NCBI GenBank assembly: GCA_004555335.1
Contig: SFII01000006.1
Coordinates: 1 to 29,007, forward strand
Reading direction: 5' to 3'
DNA from: Coriobacteriaceae bacterium
GTDB lineage: Bacteria; Actinomycetota; Coriobacteriia; Coriobacteriales; Eggerthellaceae
Length of the DNA: 29,007 nucleotides
The position numbers and the translations under genes were made by a program. Shown here piece by piece: positions 22,006-29,007 of the stretch; position 1 is the first letter of the stretch; each line of letters starts with the position of its first letter. The notes below the pieces were generated by a model, which saw nothing but the letters and a program-made list of their open reading frames with translations, did not search any database and had not been told where the DNA came from.

Positions 22006-23718
22006 CTATGCGCCCACGGCTCGCGCCACCTTCTGGATAAGCGCCGCCAACTGCCGCATGGTCGCACCCGAATTGTCCGGAAGATGGATGTGGACGCAGC
22101 GACGGCCCCTGCTCGAAAGCGTCATCAGATCGCCTTCGGCCTGCGCCTTCGCAAGCGTCGCCAAGCTGGGAGCCGGGGCCCTCAGAAGCGGGATGTCCTT
22201 CAGCTCGTCGGCCGATAAGATCAGAAACACGCCGTTGTTCGGTCCGCCCTTATGCAGCTGCCCTGTGGAATGCAGGTAACGGGGGCCGATTTCCAGGCAG
22301 GACACCACGCCGAACTCCGCTGCCATACTGTGCCTGATGATCTCCAGAGCCTCCCTTCGGCCCTCCCCCGTGAAGGGGAGGAAGGCATTGAGGGAGAAGT
22401 AATCGCCCGGCTTGATGCTGCCGAGCAGCTTCTCGAGCGCCCCCTCCAGATCCTGCGGGCCCTTCATCGCCTCGCTCAAGCGCACTTCGACATCGCCCAT
22501 CGCGATGCCGCACAGATCCTGCTGGATGAAATCCGGTGCGATATGCCCGCTACGCAGGACTTCCAGGGTAGCGGCCTTCGCGGAAGCCACGTCGGGCTGG
22601 TCGAAGGGGCAAACCCCCATCAGATAGCCGCACATGGCTATCGCGTATTCCCACATCACGAAATGCCCAGCCAGATCGCAGACGTTCTCGATGTGATAGT
22701 TCAACCGCGGAATACCCTGGTTCAGGTATGCCATGCTCATCTCGAAGTTCTTACGCTCATCCCACAAGTCGGTTTTGGTCCGGTATGTGACGATAACGCC
22801 ATCGCCGTGGTCTTCATTGAACATCAGGGGGTCGGTCTCGATGTTGGGCAGGATGCCCTTGCCTTCCTTGCCCAAGCTCTCCGCAACCAGCTGCTCGATC
22901 CAAAGACCCAGAACGCGGCCTCGCTTAGGCGCCAGGAAGCATACCTTGTCACGGCCCTTCGTATAGTTGTCGTATAAGAAGCCTGCAAGCTGGATTGCGG
23001 GATTGTCATGGGAATCCATGCTGCAGAGCCGTTCCGCCTCGCATGCATGCTCCATGAATTCCCTGATATCTATTTCCGCCAACGCTGCAGGAAGGAGGCC
23101 GAAGACCGAAAGCGCGCTGAAGCGCCCGCCAACGGAAGGCTCTCCGTTGAACACCGCGAGCCAACCTTCTTCGCGGGCCTGCTTTTCCAAATCGGAACCC
23201 GGATCGGTGATTGCGACCAGATGCCTCACCACCTGTTCGGGAGCCATGCGCTCGGAAAGCTCCTCGCGGATTGCCATCAGCGCCAGACGGGGCTCGATCG
23301 TGCTGCCCGACTTGGACGAGGTGAGCACGAGCGTGGTCTTGGGATTGCATTCGGCAAGGAAGGCGCGGACGCGCACAGGGGAATCGGAATCGAGCACGCG
23401 GAACTTCACGCATGCCCTATCCGCCTTATGGTACTTGGTGATGGTCATGGGCGCCTGGGTCGATCCGCCTTCCCCGATCAGGAGGACCGTATCGATTCCC
23501 GAAGCCAGCACCCTCGAGGCGAAAGACACGATATCGTCGATAGGCATCGGCGGATTGCTCGCCAAGTCGGTCCAACCCATGAACTCGCGGGCGCATTCCT
23601 GCGCCTGCTCGGAAAAGCCGTAAAGGCCGGCATCTTTGGAGTGGAGGCGGCTTGCGACCCTTTCCTCCACCAGCAACCTGGCGGCAGGGGGAATCTCACG
23701 CATGTCTGCGTCCAACAT
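22006..23718 (-). CDS. pgi: Glucose-6-phosphate isomerase (TalPGI-type domain)
   Basis: Interconverts glucose 6-phosphate and fructose 6-phosphate. 570 residues. Two phosphate-binding SIS-type blocks are visible: GEGGSTQAP (82-90) and SSKSGSTIE (134-142), the second being the sugar-phosphate signature of the enzyme. The middle part has the VGGRFSALSVFGLLP catalytic segment, and the C-terminal part holds the LGPRYLHSTGQLH-like stretch (as IGPRYLHSTGQLH) with the catalytic-type His. The sequence style resembles the isomerase half of bifunctional transaldolase/isomerase proteins more than the classical enzyme; no transaldolase domain is attached. Start 23718 has AAGGA about 10 bases upstream, rather far. 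It is separated from hypF by 84 bases. Confidence 0.9.
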   Translation of the reverse strand: MLDADMREIPPAARLLVEERVASRLHSKDAGLYGFSEQAQECAREFMGWTDLASNPPMPIDDIVSFASRVLASGIDTVLLIGEGGSTQAPMTITKYHKADRACVKFRVLDSDSPVRVRAFLAECNPKTTLVLTSSKSGSTIEPRLALMAIREELSERMAPEQVVRHLVAITDPGSDLEKQAREEGWLAVFNGEPSVGGRFSALSVFGLLPAALAEIDIREFMEHACEAERLCSMDSHDNPAIQLAGFLYDNYTKGRDKVCFLAPKRGRVLGLWIEQLVAESLGKEGKGILPNIETDPLMFNEDHGDGVIVTYRTKTDLWDERKNFEMSMAYLNQGIPRLNYHIENVCDLAGHFVMWEYAIAMCGYLMGVCPFDQPDVASAKAATLEVLRSGHIAPDFIQQDLCGIAMGDVEVRLSEAMKGPQDLEGALEKLLGSIKPGDYFSLNAFLPFTGEGRREALEIIRHSMAAEFGVVSCLEIGPRYLHSTGQLHKGGPNNGVFLILSADELKDIPLLRAPAPSLATLAKAQAEGDLMTLSSRGRRCVHIHLPDNSGATMRQLAALIQKVARAVGA

Positions 23719-23780
23719 GGGATCGTCTTCCTTTCGAAATAGGCGGAAAACCCGCCCGGGATATTCGCGAATTTCCGATG

Positions 23781-23789
23781 ATTCTAGCA
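23781..23789 (-). promoter_or_regulatory. Extended -10 promoter of pgi
   Basis: TGCTAGAAT on the minus strand, with TTGGAA 19 bases further upstream. Start near 23774, leader about 56 bases. The perfect palindrome at 23824-23836 lies 12 bases beyond the -35. Confidence 0.5.
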
Positions 23790-23823
23790 AAGAAGGCTTT
23801 CTACGTTCCAATCAGCATGAAAG

Positions 23824-23836
23824 CGACACTGTGTCG
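23824..23836. promoter_or_regulatory. Perfect palindrome upstream of pgi, operator candidate
   Basis: CGACAC-T-GTGTCG, six-base arms around one central base, located just upstream of the pgi -35 region and downstream of the LytTR gene. The size and symmetry suit a dimeric regulator. It is too compact for a stable RNA hairpin. Confidence 0.4.
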
Positions 23837-23853
23837 TCCCAATCGATGCCCAT

Positions 23854-23882
23854 TGACAAAAGAAGCGCCCCGAAGGGCGCTT
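23854..23882 (-). terminator. Terminator of the LytTR regulator gene
   Basis: Eight-pair stem AAGCGCCC (23863-23870) with GGGCGCTT (23875-23882), loop CGAA, then TTCTTTTG on the minus strand. It lies 26 bases after the stop codon. Confidence 0.85.
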
Positions 23883-23908
23883 TTCGATGTGCTCTGTGCG
23901 GAAACGCC

Positions 23909-24625
23909 CTACAGGCCGAGCGCCTTCTTCAGGGCGGACACGCGACGGCGGGAAACGGGAATCTTCTCTTCGCAGCCCTCGAGGGTGAGCAGGAGGGTGC
24001 CGCCGGCGACGGATTCGACCTCGGAAACCAGCGAAAGGTTTACCAGGTAGCCACGATGCACGCGGAAGAAGCCATGCCCATCGAGGCGCTTCTCCAGCTG
24101 GGCCAGGCTCACGGTGCTGAAATAGCGATCGGTATCGGTCTGCAGGTAGGCATAGTCATCGCGAGCCATGACGTAGCGGATATTGCTGATGCCGATGAGG
24201 ATCTTCTTGCCCGCTTTCTCAACGGGGATGCGCTCGAGGCGCTGGACCTTCGCATGGAGGGAAACATGCTCGCGGACACGGGAGCATGCCTGGACCAGGC
24301 GCTCGGTCTCAACGGGCTTCACCAGGTAGTCGATGGCGTTGACCTTGAATGCCTCGATAGCGAACTCGCCGTATGCGGTGACGAAGACCACGGCGGGGGG
24401 GAACTTCAGATGCTGAAGGGCTTCTGCAAGCTGCAAACCGCTCGCTTCGGGCATGTTGATGTCAAGGAACATCACATCGCAGGGATATTCCTTCAACTTC
24501 TCGATTGCCTCGCGAACGCTTGCTGCCTCTGCCACGACTTCAGCCTGCTCGGTTTCGTCGAGCAGGTACCTCAGTTCAGAGCGTGCAGGAGCCTCGTCAT
24601 CAACGATAATGGCCTTAAGCTCCAT
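23909..24625 (-). CDS. LytTR-family response regulator
   Basis: 238 residues. Receiver domain (about 3-120) with the VDDE acidic pair, phosphorylation site D55 in FLDINMPE, TAY, and DYLVKPVE (Lys). The LytTR DNA-binding domain (about 135-236) shows the typical HGFFRVHRGYLVNL block and the closing VPVSRRR-like sequence (as IPVSRRRVSALK). Partner of the LytS-type kinase 183 bases upstream. The start at 24625 has AAAGGA 5 bases upstream. It has its own -10 box (TATACT) and a hairpin in the leader, so it may be made partly apart from the kinase. Confidence 0.95.
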   Translation of the reverse strand: MELKAIIVDDEAPARSELRYLLDETEQAEVVAEAASVREAIEKLKEYPCDVMFLDINMPEASGLQLAEALQHLKFPPAVVFVTAYGEFAIEAFKVNAIDYLVKPVETERLVQACSRVREHVSLHAKVQRLERIPVEKAGKKILIGISNIRYVMARDDYAYLQTDTDRYFSTVSLAQLEKRLDGHGFFRVHRGYLVNLSLVSEVESVAGGTLLLTLEGCEEKIPVSRRRVSALKKALGL

Positions 24626-24648
24626 GTTAGTCCTTTCATCGAAATTCT

Positions 24649-24705
24649 TACGGGTGTGGGAACCCGTATGAGAAGGCGCCTTTGGGGCAACCCCTCAAAA
24701 GTATA
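24649..24705 (-). promoter_or_regulatory. Promoter and leader hairpin of the LytTR gene
   Basis: TATACT at 24705-24700 on the minus strand is a good -10, with no clear -35. The leader then forms TACGGGT/ACCCGTA (arms 24649-24655 and 24662-24668), seven pairs with a six-base loop, and a short GGGG/CCCC stem near 24684-24694. Upstream, CCCTCTTT and AAAGAGGG (near 24738-24770) can form the end hairpin of the kinase gene. The rest of the 183-base gap shows no gene. Confidence 0.4.
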
Positions 24706-24808
24706 ATGCATCTTCCTCGGAATTACTAAAATGCACACCCCTCTTTTCGGTTATGCGGCAAAGAGGGCCCCCGGTTGCAGGCACCGCGACGCTTGCGCGC
24801 TGGAGCGG

Positions 24809-26128
24809 CTACTCCCCATCCTCGTGCTCGCGGGGGGTGCATCCATGCTTGAGCAGCAGGGTGATGGTGGTGCCCACGCCCTCCTCGCTCTCCACATGCA
24901 TATGGGACTCGGGTCCGTAATAGCCTTTCATACGATCGTTGATATTCCTGACCGCAATACCCAAGCCGGTCGATTCCTTCTTCTTCTTGATGGTGCTGCG
25001 CGACTCCTCGCTCATGCCGACGCCGTCGTCGCTCACATCGATCGACAGGTCGTCATCGTTCACCCTGCTCGCCTTGATGGCGATATGCAGGGTGCCCGTT
25101 GCAGGCATGGCATGCTTGACGGAATTCTCGACGAGGGGCTGGATCATGAAGGCGGGGACCAGCAGACCGGCCAGATCGTCGGGGATATCGCAGGAAAGCT
25201 GCAAACGGTCCTCGCCGAAACGGGCGATCTCGAACTGCAGGTAACGGGAAGTCTGGTCCACCTCGCGATACAGCGGGATCAGGTCGGAGGCATCCTCCAA
25301 AGTTCGGCGGTAGAAGGTCGCGAACTCGCGAAGGAGCACGCGCGCCTTCGCGGGGTCGGTGCGGATGAAGGACGAGATGGTGTTGATGGTGTTGAACAGG
25401 AAGTGGGGGTTGATCTGGCTCTGGAGTGCCTTGAGCTCCATGGACGTTGCCAGCTTCTTCTGGTCCTTGAACTTCCAAGCGGCGATCTGGGAGGAGAGCA
25501 GATCGGCGAATCCGCTCGCGATGCTCTGCTGGGTCGCAGTCACCTTGCGGGCGTGGGGATAGTAGAACTTCAGGGTGCCAACCACGTTGTCGGACACGAT
25601 CAAGGGAACGATGATCGCAGCATTGATGACGTTCCTGCGCTCGGGAAAGCCGATTTCCTCGGCAGTGTAGAGCACCTGCATCTCGCCCGATTCGATGACG
25701 TTATGGGTCGCCTGGGTGCGGATGGGCGCCCAGGTGGGGTTCAATTCCTTATTCGCCCCGGAATATCCCAGGATGTGGTCCGCGTCGGTAATCGCCACCG
25801 CAATGGTATCGGTTGCAGGAAGCAGCAGGTCGCAGACCTTCTGGGCGCTGTTGGCGTTCAGGCCCTCGGACATGGCCGAAAGGGTGCGGCCCGCCAGATC
25901 CAGCATGGCATCGGACTGGCTTGCGCGAACGCGGTCGGGATCGAACCAGACGCGCACGGTCATGACCAGGCTGGCAGCGAAGATGATGCATGGGATGATG
26001 AACAGGTTGCTCGCCGAAGGAGGATTGATGAAGTAACCCAGAAGCAAGCTGCCCGAAAGCACGTCGACGATGAGGAAGAAGGTTTCCAGTATCCTGTTCC
26101 TCATCTCCCTGGAAATCCTGATCTTCAT
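24809..26128 (-). CDS. LytS-type sensor histidine kinase with GAF domain
   Basis: 439 residues. It has only two membrane helices (about 13-34 and 41-62), where classical LytS has a larger multi-helix 5TM domain. A GAF-like sensor follows (about 75-215), then the His_kinase family domain with H242 in QINPHFLFNTIN, and an ATPase domain with LVENSVKHAM (N box), DDGVGM and GLGIAVRNINDR. The start at 26128 follows AAGGGGG closely. It is 14 bases after the TauE/SafE gene, so probably in one transcript with it and the glycosyltransferase gene. It pairs with the LytTR regulator downstream. Confidence 0.93.
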   Translation of the reverse strand: MKIRISREMRNRILETFFLIVDVLSGSLLLGYFINPPSASNLFIIPCIIFAASLVMTVRVWFDPDRVRASQSDAMLDLAGRTLSAMSEGLNANSAQKVCDLLLPATDTIAVAITDADHILGYSGANKELNPTWAPIRTQATHNVIESGEMQVLYTAEEIGFPERRNVINAAIIVPLIVSDNVVGTLKFYYPHARKVTATQQSIASGFADLLSSQIAAWKFKDQKKLATSMELKALQSQINPHFLFNTINTISSFIRTDPAKARVLLREFATFYRRTLEDASDLIPLYREVDQTSRYLQFEIARFGEDRLQLSCDIPDDLAGLLVPAFMIQPLVENSVKHAMPATGTLHIAIKASRVNDDDLSIDVSDDGVGMSEESRSTIKKKKESTGLGIAVRNINDRMKGYYGPESHMHVESEEGVGTTITLLLKHGCTPREHEDGE

Positions 26129-26142
26129 AATCCCCCTTTTCT

Positions 26143-27036
26143 CTAAATCCCCAATTCCTTGGCCACGAGCAGGGCGGCGGAAACGAAGAGCATGCCGCTG
26201 AAGAGAAAGCGAAGCTGCCGTTCGGGCACGCGCTTCGACAGGGCGGATCCTACCACGGCACCGGGAATGCTCCCAATCGCCATGGCGACGCCCGCACTTA
26301 CCATCACGTTCCCAAGCAGGAACTGCTCGATGACACCGGGAATAGCTAGAATACTAACAGCAATAAGCGAGGTGCCCGACGCCTTTTTCATCCCCAGGCC
26401 CAAAAGCGAAGCGAATAGCGGGATCATCACGAAACCGCCCCCGACGCCGATATAGCCGCTTGCGACGCCCGCAACCAAACCGATAGCGCACGCCCTCGGC
26501 AGAACGCCGAGACCGAGGCTGGCAGGCCCCTCCCCCGAAACGCGCAAGTCGCCCGCATGGGCACCATCCCCTCCGGAAGGGGCGTTTCCGCAATCACCCG
26601 GATGCGAACGGACGGCATCCGCCCGACCGCCGACGGCAGGCGCGCAGCCATCTTCGCCTGCCTTCTTCGGAATCGCCAGCGCCTTTTTCAGCATCGTCAC
26701 CGACGAATAACCGATTACCAGGGCGGCGGCAGCCATCACAAGCCAGGTTGGCGATGCACTCGCAAGATACACGCCGACGGGAGACGAGCAGGCTCCGCCT
26801 ATTCCCGCAAGCACGCCCACTGCGGGCACACAGGTCCTATTGCGCAGATGGGTGGCAGACCCCGCAAGGGACGTGGGGACGATGGCGAACAGCGAAGTTG
26901 CCGTCGCCTGCAGCGCCGCCATGCCGAATCCCAGGCGGAACACGGGGAGCATCACCATGCCCCCTCCGATACCCAGCATGCCCGAAAGCACGCCGACACC
27001 GAAACCGACGCAGATGGACAACAGGAAAAGCGCCAT
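26143..27036 (-). CDS. TauE/SafE-family membrane permease
   Basis: 297 residues, about eight membrane helices in two halves. The inner repeat of the family is plain: SGMLGIGGGMVMLPV (18-32) and SGYIGVGGGFVMIPL (193-207). Members export or import small sulfur-containing or organic anions such as sulfite or sulfoacetate; the substrate here is unknown. Between the halves lies an unusually long Gly/Asp/Ala/Pro-rich hydrophilic stretch of about 50 residues (125-175). The ATG lies 9 bases after the glycosyltransferase stop, with only a weak ribosome site (GCGGG), which suggests translational coupling. Confidence 0.9.
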   Translation of the reverse strand: MALFLLSICVGFGVGVLSGMLGIGGGMVMLPVFRLGFGMAALQATATSLFAIVPTSLAGSATHLRNRTCVPAVGVLAGIGGACSSPVGVYLASASPTWLVMAAAALVIGYSSVTMLKKALAIPKKAGEDGCAPAVGGRADAVRSHPGDCGNAPSGGDGAHAGDLRVSGEGPASLGLGVLPRACAIGLVAGVASGYIGVGGGFVMIPLFASLLGLGMKKASGTSLIAVSILAIPGVIEQFLLGNVMVSAGVAMAIGSIPGAVVGSALSKRVPERQLRFLFSGMLFVSAALLVAKELGI

Positions 27037-27045
27037 GGGACCCGC

Positions 27046-28341
27046 CTACTCGGAAACGTTGAGGCGGACCTCTTTCGTCAAGCCGGCGTCGATGCTCGCA
27101 GTCATCATCTGCTCTGCCGGAGGCTCGATGACCCCTTCTTCCGAACAGCGCACCACCGACCTGAGAAGGGCATTGCGCAGAATGCTGTCGCCTTCGGTCC
27201 TGACCATGATTTCCGGCCATACGTACTGGAATTCGAAATAACGCGTGCAATTCCTACGGGCGTATTCGGAAGCCTCCGCGGCAACCACCTTGGCGGCCTT
27301 TCGGTATTCCTTGCCATCAGGGCGGCCGATGCTCCTCAGCTTCGCGGTCTTGCGGATCCTCTTCTCGATTCCAGGCTGGAGGAAGGGACCGGGATACGGC
27401 TCCAATGAAGAGGGTTTCACCTGCTGGAGGTCGATCTGAGTGCGGCTGTATTCCATCTTCCTGAACTCGTAGAGCCAGCGGAAGATATCCTGGCGGAAGC
27501 GCCTGCCCTCGCTGATTCCCTTCGGGGGGAGATGGCGCAGGCACCATTTGTTGTCGAACCAGATATCGGAACCGTACATGCGCAGGTTGAGCAAGTAGTC
27601 CAAATCCTCGCCTCGGGGAATCCAGGGGTCGAAGCTCAAGCGCTTGAAGGCCTCCTTGTGCAGGGCAAGGCACCCGCCGCACACATGGTTCGAACGGGAG
27701 AGCCTGGGGCCGGCAAGGGCCTGGTCGATCCACTGGTTGAACGCGCGTCCCTGATTCCAATAGCGGTTGTACCACTTATCCTGGCTGAGGGAATGGCAGT
27801 TCCCTTCGGCATTCAGGTAGTATCCGCTCTTCGCGAGGATGGGAATGCCCCTGCGCGTCAGCTTGCCCAGGCCGTACATGCCCTTCTCCAAAAAGGAAGC
27901 GTCATCGATAACCTCGTCGTCATCGATGAACACGATGCTGTCGAAACCCAGGATATTCGCAAGGACGAGCCCCAGGTTTCGGATGGCGGAATAACCGGAC
28001 AGCCCGATCTCGAATTCCAACCGCCCGAGCCTGAGCTGCTCGAAGCGGCGCCTGACGATGTCGAGTTCCCCCGCAGTCACCACCATGATGCTGAGCAAGG
28101 GGAAACGCGAGGCGATTTCCCGCACCTTTTCCGCCGCCTGCTGCTCGATCCCCCTCTCTGCCGCGACCAGCACGGCAACGGCACCGACGCCACGGACCCT
28201 ATTGAGCGATTTCAGGCAACGGGGAAGCTCCCCTTCGCTCATCAGCGGGGTCGTATGGTCGTACACGACCGCATCGTTTCGGTCCGAGGGCACCGAATGG
28301 CGCAAGGAGATATAGGTTGGGATGACAACCAGGGGGTTCAT
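27046..28341 (-). CDS. GT-A fold glycosyltransferase (family 2-like)
   Basis: 431 residues, no membrane segment. It begins with the strand VVIPTY, has the metal-binding D140-D-D-E in SIVFIDDDEVI, then CGGCLALHKEAF and R243-G-E-D (the acceptor-site GGED-like motif), as in family 2 transferases that make polysaccharides or modify surface molecules. Between residues 170 and 215 is an insertion rich in aromatic residues (YYLN, KWYNRYWNQ). The C-terminal 150 residues are basic and helical and unfamiliar. I chose the ATG at 28341 because it puts the beta-strand at the N terminus; a longer frame adds 17 basic residues. First gene of the string to the permease and LytS kinase. Confidence 0.82.
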   Translation of the reverse strand: MNPLVVIPTYISLRHSVPSDRNDAVVYDHTTPLMSEGELPRCLKSLNRVRGVGAVAVLVAAERGIEQQAAEKVREIASRFPLLSIMVVTAGELDIVRRRFEQLRLGRLEFEIGLSGYSAIRNLGLVLANILGFDSIVFIDDDEVIDDASFLEKGMYGLGKLTRRGIPILAKSGYYLNAEGNCHSLSQDKWYNRYWNQGRAFNQWIDQALAGPRLSRSNHVCGGCLALHKEAFKRLSFDPWIPRGEDLDYLLNLRMYGSDIWFDNKWCLRHLPPKGISEGRRFRQDIFRWLYEFRKMEYSRTQIDLQQVKPSSLEPYPGPFLQPGIEKRIRKTAKLRSIGRPDGKEYRKAAKVVAAEASEYARRNCTRYFEFQYVWPEIMVRTEGDSILRNALLRSVVRCSEEGVIEPPAEQMMTASIDAGLTKEVRLNVSE

Positions 28342-28427
28342 GCAGGCTCTTTTCCGTTTTTCGCCCGGCAATCTACCGGGACAGTGCTTCATTTCCGCAA
28401 TGCACGCCTCCGAACAGGCGCCTTCTG

Positions 28428-28433
28428 ATTGTA
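28428..28433 (-). promoter_or_regulatory. Possible -10 box for the glycosyltransferase gene
   Basis: TACAAT on the minus strand in an AT-rich patch, start near 28421, leader about 80 bases. The leader can form CCCGG-TAGATTG-CCGGG (28363-28379). No -35 is evident. Confidence 0.35.
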
Positions 28434-28464
28434 TATTAGCTTGCCCCTTTGCTGGTGGAGAGAA

Positions 28465-28495
28465 CAGAAAAAGCCGCCCTCGGGAAGGCGGCTTT
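28465..28495 (-). terminator. Terminator of the queT-like gene
   Basis: Nine-pair stem AAAGCCGCC (28470-28478) with GGCGGCTTT (28487-28495), loop CTCGGGAA, and a T-rich minus-strand tail. 44 bases past the stop. Confidence 0.88.
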
Positions 28496-28538
28496 CCGGG
28501 CCCTATTCCATTCTTCTCAGACGGCGCGGGACGGGGCT

Positions 28539-29007
28539 TTACCCCTCATCCCCCGCAATGCCGAATTTCCTGATCGCACGCAACAGCGGCAGGCCGAGGA
28601 TATACATCACCAGGGCCTCGCCGACACCGACGGCAACGACGCCGAACAGGTACATGGGAACGTACATGCCCTCGAGCGAGATGCTCGTGAAGGGGATGGT
28701 GTAATACCCCAGGCCCTGGAGGAGAATGGGCAGGTACAAGGGAACGATCAGGGCATTCGCCAACACGAAACCGAACAGGGCAAGGGCGGGACGCGAACGG
28801 AACCTACGGCACCAGAGCGCCCCCAAGAACGTGGCAAGGGTACCGAAGACCACATCGAGCATCCCCAACGCACCGGTGCCGCTGATGGCGACATTGCACA
28901 GGTTGGCGATCGCGCAGCCGAGCGAGAGCCCGGGCACGGCAGACGATGTCACGACCGCGATGGCGCAGACCGCCTCGGAGATACGGCACTGGACGGGACC
29001 CCAGGCG
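28539..29007 (-). CDS. queT: QueT-family ECF transporter substrate-binding subunit, start cut off
   Basis: Membrane S-component thought to bring in queuosine precursors with a shared energising module. The window holds the last 155 codons; the reading frame stays open to the right edge, so the start is missing. The visible part opens AWGPVQCRISEAV, a GPxQxRxSEA pattern typical of QueT, and continues with PGLSLGCAIANL and LDVVFGTLATFLGAL, then three or four further membrane helices. A preQ1 riboswitch, common before such genes, would lie beyond the edge. folE in this window could supply precursors to the same pathway, but the two are not linked. Confidence 0.85.
   Translation of the reverse strand, partial: AWGPVQCRISEAVCAIAVVTSSAVPGLSLGCAIANLCNVAISGTGALGMLDVVFGTLATFLGALWCRRFRSRPALALFGFVLANALIVPLYLPILLQGLGYYTIPFTSISLEGMYVPMYLFGVVAVGVGEALVMYILGLPLLRAIRKFGIAGDEG

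Noticed and set aside
24702..24707. TATAAT on the plus strand in the LytS-LytTR gap
   Set aside because: It overlaps the minus-strand TATACT and has no gene downstream on the plus strand.
1..29007. Mobile element, phage, CRISPR or defence system
   Set aside because: No transposase, integrase, terminal repeats, regularly spaced repeats or known defence domains were seen, and the genes are mostly housekeeping and sensory.

Overview
The window reads as part of a chromosome from an anaerobic, fairly GC-rich actinobacterium. Class Coriobacteriia is my best guess, from the mix of glycine reductase and selenocysteine genes, [NiFe]-hydrogenase maturation genes, Tat-type secretion, PspC proteins and OmpR/LytTR two-component systems. 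That assignment is inference and was not tested by any search. Almost all genes lie on the minus strand. The exceptions are ackA (1905-3101), a small unknown gene (5288-5731) and a Tat-signal protein (12103-13644). I see no insertion sequence, phage, integron or CRISPR array, so this looks like core genome.

Left end (1-3800): a selenium and glycine-fermentation locus. trxB, trxA and the start of grdA run leftward. The last codon in the window, TGA at 3-1, is the selenocysteine codon of GrdA and not a stop. ackA is divergent from them; it would turn the acetyl phosphate made by glycine reductase into acetate and ATP. tRNA-Sec (anticodon UCA) lies just past ackA, followed by tRNA-Ser(GGA). Substrate reduction, ATP capture and UGA decoding are thus within about 3.3 kb.

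Middle (3.8-18 kb): a PrsA/SurA-type lipoprotein foldase, a leaderless unknown gene, an ACT-domain protein with an attenuator-like leader, folE, an exonuclease III homologue, a small membrane protein, purC, an OmpR-type response regulator with its histidine kinase, a divergent Tat-signal protein, purB, two tandem RCK (TrkA-like) proteins and a translationally coupled pair of PspC membrane proteins.

Right part (18-29 kb): hypF-hypC-hypD (hypE, hypA and hypB are not in the window), pgi, a gene string of glycosyltransferase, TauE/SafE permease and LytS-type kinase followed by its LytTR regulator, and at the right edge a QueT-type ECF transporter subunit whose start is cut off.

I did not find a clear undescribed multi-gene system. 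The points most worth a second look are the compact selenocysteine/glycine reductase locus, a 14-base motif shared between the trxB promoter and the DNA upstream of tRNA-Sec, alternative hairpins in the ACT-gene and purC leaders, a probable leaderless gene, and the unusual architectures of the Tat protein and of the LytS kinase.
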